NCBI GenBank assembly: GCA_944472155.2
Contig: OX235273.1
Coordinates: 9,397,204-9,461,203, forward strand
Direction: 5' to 3'
DNA length: 64,000 nt
Source: Trichobilharzia szidati
Taxonomy: Eukaryota > Platyhelminthes > Trematoda > Strigeidida > Schistosomatidae
Shown here: positions 50,001-61,200 of the stretch, piece after piece
How the letters are laid out: the number at the start of each line of letters is the position of its first letter
Numbering within the stretch: the first letter of the stretch is position 1
Notes under the pieces: generated by a model
The model's database searches: none
What the model saw: the letters and a program-made list of their open reading frames with translations, nothing else
What the model was told of the DNA's origin: nothing
Program-made: the position numbers and the translations under genes

Positions 50001-53000
50001 CATCTGCGAAGAGTAACAGTAGTCCTACAACAAGACTCTCAACAACAGAATCTCATAATACAAATGGTATGAATGGTAATCATCTAAGCAATAGTAGTAT
50101 GGATCAAGATCTGTCATTATCATCATCATCGGCAGCAGCAGCAACAGCAGCATCAGATCATGTACATGAAATGAATCATTCTGAATCATCGGTTGTTCCG
50201 GCAGCAGCAGCTGATGGAGGAGGACGACGACGAGGAGGAAACGGAGGGCTAGAAGAAGTCAATCAGCGTACAGTGCTGCCAACAAATTCACCATTTCCAT
50301 ATTATCCAGTATCATATGGTTTTGTATACGGGGATAATTTATGCCATTGGTGTGTATCTACTGATCTGAAATGTCCATGGTGTGATTTAGATTGCGCTAG
50401 ACCTGGGAATAAAGGTAATGATGATATTCTTCAACGTTGTATAAATTACCTATTATTTTCAAGTATTGATTTTGTTTGATTGTCTGGAGGATTTCATCAT
50501 GAGCTGACGTCAGTTAGAGAACGACTGGAAAACCAGCTGGGAGTACTACCAGACAGCTGTTTCGTCAGCCTAGTTTGGGACTCTTCAGCAGTACGCACCC
50601 ATCGCCAGGGTTCGAACCCAGCACCTTCCACAAGGCGAGCTAGCTCGTAGACCACTGAGTCCCTGGGACCTGATCCAGGTTTTCCAGTGGTGTTCTGTAA
50701 CTGATGTCAGTTCATGATGAAATCCTCCATGCAATTACCTATTTATTGTGGTGTATTTCTATCTATCTGGTAATTCCTTCTTCTAGGTCAATTTTCATTG
50801 GACTGTGAAATGCTTCGTTCTTGTTGATGTGTCGTTTCCTTAGTACACATAGAGGTTTTAACGATGCTTCAATGTTAACATGATATTACTTAACTAGACA
50901 CACATACACTAACTAGTGTTATGCATATGTAATCGTTTGTTTGCTGCAGACTGAATTGCTATCAGTCAAGTTTGCACAATATGGTCATCACCGGTTTGAA
51001 TCTCTTGAAGGAATTCACATCTCTTCTAAGATTCGAACCGATGATGATCATATTGTGCAAACTTGACTGATAGCAATTCAGTCCGTGACAAACAAAGGAT
51101 TACAGATGCATGAAACTAGCTAGTGTCAGCCCTACAAGAGATCAGTTGCTAGCGCGAATATCTCAGTGGTGATGTCTCTTGCTGGCACGGGTTCGAATAT
51201 CAGAAGTGACAACAGGAAGAGGAAACCTATGTCCAGACAGAGCTTCCTGCCGGTTGTCTCCAACCGTCTAATGGTGTTACTTGGTTTGGGGTGTGTGTGT
51301 GTGGGAGTCAGCAGTAAACTGAAGTATTTAGATTTCGTCCTGTTTGGGACTCTTCAGCTATATATGTACTCACATCATCTATAGATTATAGATAGTAGTG
51401 ACAAGTGCAGCACAAAATGAGACGCACTCACCGTATTCCAGTACTAAATACCATCAATTAACCACTACCAACATAATCTCGATAGAGTTCGAATATTTTT
51501 TTCGCTGAATGAAGTTCAAATTAGCTTAACCAAATAAACCACGGATATATCTGATGCACAATAGTAGTGGCTGTTGTGATTCAGTCGCCGAGTAGAATAA
51601 GGTTTTTGAAATAATAATGAGTTTTATTGGAAGGAACACCACCACTCTTCTCTTAGGATATGCGATAAATTTTCATATAACTTGAATTCTCTGGATAAAG
51701 AGAAAATATTATGCAAGAGAGTTCGCTGAGAATTCTGTACATTATGTAAACAGAAACCTTACAAACCAACACTTGAATATCAATGAGATGCTCACTAGTG
51801 ACTTGCCCTATTCAGGTAGGTAGTTGCCTGGGGTTCTAGCGAGAAGTCGTGACCAGTAGGGTGCAGCAGGTCGGGTGTGAGGACAAATACTCGCCGAAGA
51901 CATTGGCTAGGGGTCGCGCTATGTCTTGAATTGGCAGAAGTTAGAATTCATGGACCATTGGATCGGGTCCCAGTGGCTTAATGGTCTACGAGCTCACTAA
52001 CCTTGTAACCAGAAGGTCCTGGGTTCGAATCCCCGTGGCTGCGTACTGCTGAAGAGTCCCAAACTAGGCCGACGAAACAGCTGTCTAGTACTCCCAGCTG
52101 GTTTTCCAATGGTTCTCTAACCGATGTCAGCTCATGATGAAAATCCTGAAACCAATCAAATCCCTACAAACCAACACTTGAAGAAACCTAAGTTATGTGT
52201 TCATAAATGTTTTTGTTAAACCCCTTTCTTTACCTTGTGGTCATAGTAATGTTCTTTGTTAATTTTATTCTATTTTTTACCACTTCAATCCATTCCACTT
52301 CAACTTCACCTTCAACGTCTTTATTGTTATCATCAACGTTCTTTTTATTATTACTAAACTGCTCCCATTGTATTATAAAGAGAAACTTTTGACTTGAATT
52401 TATGGTTGTCAGAATTAGTAAGGGAGACTGAAATTTTGAATAATTACTGATGACAATCGATGAATTCGATGCCATACCATAGATTAAAATCCATAAAATA
52501 TACAAGAATGTGAATGGTAGGGCAATCGAGAGCAAGCCTTTTCTGGACCTAGTTTTTGTGCTTGTTGGCATTTCCCAGTGGACAAGACTTGTCTACAATA
52601 TTCATGGAGTTCATGTCCCTTCTGAGACTCGAACCCTCACTCACCAAGAACTAAAGTCAGAAACTTTACCACCACTGGGCTATTCGGGCTTATGATTGAT
52701 CATTGGGAAACCATTGAGTTCTGAACAACTGTCTTCGTCCTAGTTTTGGACGCTTCATCAGTACGAAACCACTAGGGTTCGAACATGCAACCTTCCGGTT
52801 ACAAGGAGATCTCGTGAATTATTCCTCTAACTACTGAGACGCGATCCAGTTACTATCTTATGAATACCAACTTCTGCTAATTCGTGTTATATGTAGCGCA
52901 GCGGCCAGATGTTTTCATCGGCGGGTAAGTATCCTGTCACCTGACTTGGTGACCTTACCCTGTTGATCTGTTTGTTTCTATGGCTTCTCTATAGATATGA

Positions 53001-55172
53001 AAACGTGTGATCCGATAGGATCCATGTCACCCACCACAGTCTTTTCTTTAACGGAAGCAACAGGCAATTCGCTAGATGTCTAATTTTAAGAGTCATAGTC
53101 AACAATATTCGAAATCTTTTTAAAGGGCCCATGACTTGGCATTAATTACTTACAATTGTTCACGACTTAACTTAGTCTCAATTTATGACAATTATCAAAC
53201 CTGTTGATCTGTGAGAAGTGGCTCTCATGGCCCGAGTGGTCTAGTGGATGATAACGCTTTGGCGTTTGAAACTATGGGCACTGGATTCGTGCGTCGGTGG
53301 GAACATCATCACTGACTCACTAGGGAATGCAGGTACATCCGCTAGCTGATGAGTCCCAAATAGGACGAAATGCACATCCTGGTGGATTCCCTTGTGCTAG
53401 TCACCATCTACCCATTAACCTCTAATTATGTAAACACTTTGTCCAGAATAATAATATTATTATTCTCTTGGGTTTCGAATAGAACACAGGAGGGCTTCAG
53501 GAGCACATTGCCATTCCACTCTGTACTCGGCAGTCTTTTAGCTACTTCTTCGATCGTCCATACACATCCCATTTCACCCTTGACTGCTCCGTGCCAATTC
53601 TCATCGTTTCTCATTCAGGGGTGTACCTGGTGAGCGTGATATCTTCTCAGTATACGTTTACTAAAATCAGGGAATTCTGGTTCACTTGATACACTACAGC
53701 AATAAAACTTGATATTCGATTATTTGATTAGTAATTCAATCAGCATGTGTTTAAGTGATTTTCATTTCGTATTGTTAAAATTGTGTTATGTAATAAAAAA
53801 ATGACTTTGTGTATTAAATTTATTTATATTGGCTTTCGACTGATCTTTAAGTTGTGATCATGGATTGCTGTCGGTTAGAGAACCATTGAAAACCACCAGG
53901 AAGTGTACTGGATAGCCAGATGTGTCGTCTTAGTTTGGTACTTCTCAACAGTACGCATTCACGGGGGTTCGAATCTATGCGGGATCTTCTCGTTGCAAGG
54001 AAAGATCATTGACTATTCTGCTACTGGGACCTAATGCAGGGTTTTAAAACCGGTGGGTGGGTGCTTACTGATATGATGAGGAGTCCCGAATTGGGAAGAA
54101 ACAACTGCTAGTCCAGTACTCCTTGTTGGTTGTTTCAATGGTTCGCTAAACTGACAAAATGAACTCTTCAACTGATGCTCTTTTTTGTTTGCTTGTTTTT
54201 TTGTCAATATTAGGTGCTGAAGCCTTACTTATTCATCTTCGAAGTAGTCATCCAAGATTTCGTTTCAAGGCTAAATGGTATTCAACACGAAATCATTTAA
54301 GCCTAGAAGTCAGCCTAAATGATGCCTATGATGGTTCAAATGATTGTGGATTACGTAGATGGTGTGTTGGTGTATATAAGAATTTTATTACACGACGTCA
54401 TAGCATAACACCTAGTCAGTTATTTGTTAATGGTTGGACGACAACTGATGATAATAGCATTAATAATATTAAAATTAAAATGGAAGACAATTCAGATCAG
54501 CAGCAGCAACAGCATTCCTCTGCATCGAACAATAACATTAAAGCCACTCTGCGTATTCGTTGTCCAATTCGACGTTTCCCTTATACGCATATCATATTTT
54601 GGCGTGGTGTTGAAGGTTGCACTAGCAATGAAGTTAGTCATTTTTTGTCTTTATTCTTCTTTTTCTGAAATGTGTATGTTAATGAAATATCTACGTATCT
54701 ATCCAGAATTGTGACTGACTGGCGCCCAAATACACTCAATTTTTGCAGCTAAATGGGATCTGGTTGGATTTAAACTGTACTATTTTGAAAGCCCTGTTCT
54801 GACGCACTGAACTCTTGGGATTCCATTAGCAAATAGAATCTAACCTTTTCTAAAGAAGCGAAGTTTCCAGTGTCGTTCTTTCTGGCCTGCTTCACCTCTC
54901 ATTCTTCAGTTGAAAGTTGTTGTATGTATGGTTAGCTAACCCTGTGACTTCATCTTACATATTGATGGTATGAACGAACTGCAGATTTTATCCTTAGGGG
55001 GTGTTTAAGAGACTCTGTGTATTGTTATTACCAGTGGTAGTGAGAGCTGTCTGCACGCCGAAATTGTAGACAACAACTTTTCGTCAATGTTGTTTACGTC
55101 CTGAATCAGGGGGTCATACGAAAAACAGCCAATCACAGCGGAATTGTTAACGTGTGGAAATATGATTCGCAG

Positions 55173-55219
<47 letters not shown>

Positions 55220-58200
55220 TTGCTTTATTCCAAAACAGTACATGTGATATAGAATGGAATTCTCAGCATTTTTACTACAGTATTGCATCCAGTTAGTCCA
55301 TTGTCAATAAATAGAATTCTACATAGATTAAGGAAATCTCAGTTCATTATGATAACAACATATTGGCATGTCGGTAGCAAAGCCAAAGTTGAACAGTGTT
55401 TGAAGGTGTTAGAAAAGTAGGTGCTGTCATATTTACTGGCGTAAGCGGAAGGAAAAAACAGAGCAGCACATAACGGAACAAAAGAGAAAACGAGAGAGAG
55501 AAAAGGAAAGGAAAGAAAGAAAATGTTGTACTTATAAATGATATGAGTTGGAAAGACAAGGTCCAGTTTTACTACTGACTATTTAATGAATTATGGGTGT
55601 CATGCCTAATGCTTTTTTTATCACACAGAACACGAGCTAAGTAGGGTATGGTTGAGTTTTTTGTACTTGCTGGTGGCTTGATTTTATGAGAAACGGTCGC
55701 AAAGAGATAACAGAATAACCTTCAGTAAGAAAACAACCAATCAGAAGATGTTGCTTCTCCGCTGACAATAATGTACGTAGAAATCCATGAATACCTCTTG
55801 ATTTTCTTAATAAACCATCTGTTGCCTGTCCCTTATCTTCTTTCGGTACGGTAGTAGTAGTATCGTCCTGAGGGGTTTCAGGATTTACGAGTTCTTCTCC
55901 TCCATGAAAAACGTCAATCCTTGTGATATAGAAAATAATCTTGTTTGAGCATTCAACCTCTATGTAAACGGCGATATGTGGAGAGCCAGGAGGTCAATCC
56001 ATTAACCTATGACGTATTGCCTCCTTCACAACTAATTTGCATTTGGTTACTGAGTTATATTACAGTTTACTAGGCTATGTGTCACACAGTTCCTTGGTGA
56101 TAATCAAAGTGTCTCGTTCGAGGTTTAAATACAAGCCTTATTACATGAGCATTTCTTACTGTGGCTTGCACATTATTTTAAGAAGGTTCATCTTAGTGTT
56201 TTCTATGCTTCTCACTAGTATTCACGCTCGTCCCTTCTTATTTCTTGCGTTTCGAGGGGACGACAGATCTTCAAGCTTTAAGCTGTGAAGTTCCAGCAGC
56301 AGTGATGGTATTGTTTTTATGTTGTGTGGAAGGGCAGCTGACTCTGTTTTCGAGGCGTTTAGGTGATTCTTACTTCCCAGCTGCCCACACTGTAGAGGTT
56401 AGTTTTTTTCCTTGGGGTTCAGAAAGAGAATTAGTCTTGCGTGACTGCAGAGCCAATGAGACTGACTGTGACTGGTTTCAACATAAAACTTTGCACGGAA
56501 TTGTACCAGTTCAAATCGGCACACACTCTCCATCTAGCACAGAAAAAGAAGAAGAAGAAAAGAAATTCAGAAGAACGATACGCATCTGAGCCAGCCCTCA
56601 CTGAGAATGATTTCGAGCCAGCAATATCAGCAATTGTCTCCAGCCGTCATTGGTTTTTACCATCTCAAGGACCCCAACCAGTCTACACTTCCGTAGGTGA
56701 CTGACTGGCCTGAACTAACTGTGATGGATTTCATTGACTGATGAAGCCATGTTTTCGTTTCACCACCACTAGCTTACTCTTTTCCAACCTGATCAATCCT
56801 ACGTTAACTGACCTTAGCCGTCGAGGATGTCAATGGCTAAGTACGCGTTACACATATCCTAGCTATTTCAAATCGATGCCGGTCAGGAGAGGCCCGTCAA
56901 ATATAGTCTGTTTGAACTAGTTATTTCAAGTTATGTCTATGATAAGATCTTATCGCCAGCTACGGACAGTCATTAATTAGGTAACTCTAGGATGTACAAT
57001 TTTGGGGGGTCAACCTTTTGTGATCCCCTCTCTCCAGGGTGGACGGACAGACAGCATAGCTGGCTGGCATGTGCGCTGGTCATCTGAAGGAAACAGCTTA
57101 TTGCTGTTACTTATAGCTGTTTCTCAACAACCTTCTTCCTGGTATGACTATCATATCTAGCAGCTATCATAAATTAGTTGGTACTAGCATTGTCCCCCAA
57201 CCTAACCTCTTTTCCTGCGGCTTACTATATATCGATCTGTAAACTAAGCTGGGGTTTATGGAGAGAATGCGTCAATAAAAAACGTGTCATTATGATTTCG
57301 TGCCTTTATCATTATATAAGTCTGTTTTGAATGGTATACTGAATCTCTATATAAGTTTAACCTTGAATTTGTTTTCTTTTAGTGGTATGGTGTGTGTGTG
57401 TGTGTAAGCAAAATGTGGATATGTATGGAAGGTATTTAATTATTATAAGTTTTAAATTCACTAATGTTTCCTTATTGTTACTTTTTCTACCACCCCCCCC
57501 CCCTATTGATTTGAGTTGATTTTGAGCTTTCGTTTGTTGTTTACGTTCTTCTCCTCAGTTGGATGTAATCAGTTTAAGTTGTAGTTGTCCATCATTCTAT
57601 TTTGTTTGTTCCTTTCCCAACAACCACCGCCTACTCACTCACTCTTTATTTCAGCTTCTCGACTCAACTGTCTCTGTACAACCTATGCTTGTTGGACATA
57701 ATCGTGTCTATTATCATACAATAACAACACAACCGATTCGTGCCAGTGAATTTGATATAGACTCTGACGATGATGATGCTCCACACTGGTTACGTCAACA
57801 TTATCAGCGTAAAGTCGAAGAATTCAGTGATGTAAATCAGGTAAGTCTATTCTCTGTGCCTGCCTTCCCTTCCCCTTACTTCCTACTCTGTCTCTGTTTG
57901 TCTGTCTTTTATGACAGACAGCTTATGTTTTACAATTTTAATTGGCTTATAGTAATACGGGAAGTTTTAGAAAAAGAATGACTGCATTCCATCCCACTGA
58001 TCCTGCTTTTTATATTTCAGGACCTTTGCTCTCTCTCTTGTCTCTCTTGTCTCTAGTTTACATGTCATTTTTATGAAAACACCTTAGGAATATATTCGTG
58101 TGTTGTTAAATTCTACTCCAAGTGGTTGACTACTGGTGTCAACAAGCTGTTTCGTCCTTGTTTGCAACTCTTCGACAGTGCACACACGCATGACCCCACA

Positions 58201-61200
58201 CCTCCGAATACACCAAAATTTGTCGACCATGCAGACACTTGGGCCGGCATCCAGTAGTTATCCACGAATTTTTACTATGTCAGCCAACAATATTTATTAC
58301 CCAACACCTTCGAAGACACCATGCTTGATATGATGGATCCTCCGAGTCACGACTTCTCGTTACAGTTTCAGGACATCCATCCGGTAGCCGTCAGTTGGCT
58401 GGAGATTAGTTAAATTTCCGCTGTTAGATTACATTTCATATAACGAACCAATATCAGTTAAAAATATTATTAAAAAGTAAGAAACAACTGGATATCTGTT
58501 TCATCCTAATTTGAAACTCTTTAGCACTGCGCACCCATGACCCCACCACCATCGGGGGAGGGGTTCAACCCGGGATCCTCAAAATACACGGTGAGTTAGT
58601 TGACCATTCAGCCACGTAATTAGGAATTTAATGACCTGATAATCTAAATATCGATCTTCAGGTCATCGCTGGCTACTGGATAAGTGTCCTAAGGCTATTA
58701 CTGAAAAGGCGTGACCAGTAGGATCCAAAGTAAAGTGGATACCACTCGAAGGCATTAGTGAATGAATAGTTGCGTAATATCGTAACAAATTGACCAGGTT
58801 CGAATTCACGTGTCGGTGAATTCTATTCCAAGTGGTTGAATGAATGACCAATGATCTGGATATCGTGATCTTCTGGGGTCCCGAGTTCGATCTCTAACAG
58901 TGGTGCACTGACGAAGAGTCCCAAACTGGGACGAAACAGGTGTCCAGTGCCCGCTGTTGATTTTAAATGATCTCTCTAAATGATATTAGTTTGTGACAGA
59001 GGCTACATTGAGGTAAGTTCTATCTATCGTATGAATCGTCCGAGTAAAATAAATAATGCATAGGTATAACGATATTGAAATAATAGGCTGTAGACAAGCC
59101 GTTTGAGTGAGTAGTTGAGCAAATTATTATCTATGACTTACATATATATAGAGTGTAATCACAGCGCAACGTCTTCCTATCTGATTTAATGGACGCCACT
59201 GATCCACCAGAACTCTCCAGGTAACTTCCTTTATAGATTGCTTTGGCTTATAAATGTCTACGATTCGGTGTAAGGCGTCAAAAGTTGTCTAATAACATCA
59301 CCATCACCATCATATCGACTTGATAATCAAAAATGTGGAAAACTATATTTTTCACTATTCAATGAGGAGGAGGAGAGAGAAGAGAGGTTATGGATTATCG
59401 TGGAGCAAGATTAATTGGGACTGAAGGAAACAGGATGAAATGGAGATGTTCTTTTGAAGTCTCGGAACCCAAGGAAATAATAGTAGTTATAATCTTTAAT
59501 TTGTGGATTGTGACATGCAGTGGAATCCAGGATGCGCATATCGTCCTATTTGGGACTCGTCAGCTAGTGGACGTACCTGCATTCCACAGTGAGTCAGTGA
59601 TGATGTTCCCACTGAGGCTCTAACATGAGGACCTTCTGGCTACAAAGCGAGCTCGTATACTATTAAGCCACTGAGACCCGATCCTATGGCCCATGAATTC
59701 TAACTTCTGCCAATTCACGATATAGCGCAGACATCGTCGAAGCATCTGCACAAGAAGCCGACATGTCAACCTGAGACCGAGCACTTCCGTTCAACCAATC
59801 GACGGGACAATCTAAAATTCAATTAAAATAGTAATAATCCTTATCCAATAGTATTCAGTTGGTTGTGTATTGTTCTTCATAATATGAACTGTGTGCTATG
59901 AAGGAATGTGAAACACGTGTCCTAACCATCTCAGTGGATTCACCTTCACAGTCTCCGTTACATAACACTCTACGCCTAACCTGAATATTACTCACTCACT
60001 ATATGATACCACTTAACATATGAGAGGTAGAACTAAACATTTGTGGTCAAAGATAGCCAAACGTTTACACATCTCTCAGTTTCATTATACCTAAGCCTCA
60101 TAGGCATAAAGGAGCACACATATCCTTTGACCTGAAAGATGACATAGGCTTCACAAGTGCCAATAAGCAATCAGTCCAATTGTGATAGTTGGGGGGGGGG
60201 GCGGGTTTGTGATGCAACCTACCAAAACAAATGAGATGGCCATAACAATCAACTACTTCCCTTTCTTATTGGTAAAGGGGGGGAGTTGGTGCAAACCGGT
60301 AGGTAAACATTCGATTAACTTACTCTCGAAGTGCTTTAATGTGGCCTCGCAATCAAATAATTACTATTTAACTGCCTTCACGTATGTGGCCGGGGATGAC
60401 CCTGGCAAAAGTGAAATGACAAATTTGAAAATATATGTTGCTTTACAACCGAACTTTTGGGTAGGGAGGGGGTGGGGTTGGGAGAAGGGCATGCTGCAGG
60501 TCTACTCTACTGCGTAGAGTAGGGATAGTTAGAAAACTTTTATTCTAAATCTATGATGTGTGGGCTGCAGAATTCGTGAAGGATCTAACATTATATAAAC
60601 CTGTTTTTGATCACCAGAAACTATGGACACGTAGTGCCTGACGGTGCTCTCACTGACTTGTGAAGCAAACTTCAAATGTGAAAGGCTCTCAGAGGGGTGG
60701 GAAAGACGTGTGTGACCCTTTGAAAAAAGACAATCACTTGCATTATTCTGGGCGTTTCATCTTCTGAAATAATGAAAACGATTATCATTATTATTATTTC
60801 TTCCTTTAATTTCTAGAGGAACATAGGGCTTCAGCTGCACGTCTCTATTGCGTTCGGTTCTCTGCTAAAGTCTTCACCTGGCTCCACCTCATCCCACATG
60901 CCTTCATCTCCTCTTCACATGACCTCCTCCAAGTCACCCTTGGACGACCAAGTCGCCACTTCCTATTCGTGTTCCACTCGAGCGACGGTCTGGCGTGTGA
61001 TGTCACTTGATGGTTTCCTCAGAGTATGGCCAGCCAATCCACCTCCATTTCTTCCTGCTTATTTGTTGCACAATCGGTTCCTGCTGGGTTGGTTGGTTCG
61101 TTCATTGCCAGAGATCCGTATTGCTGATCTTTTCTGCCCGGCCATCTGGTCTTGAGTAATGTTGAGCGAAGACAGCTGTTGATGGATGTCTGCAGTTTGT

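Noticed and set aside
51350..51380. Fourth intact hammerhead (minus strand)
   Set aside because: It has both core boxes and stem II, but no partner for stem I or III and no cleavage site follows GAAA.
59497..59575. Second active Sm-alpha-like hammerhead
   Set aside because: GAAA is GATA (A14 changed) and stem I is only four pairs, so it is probably inactive.
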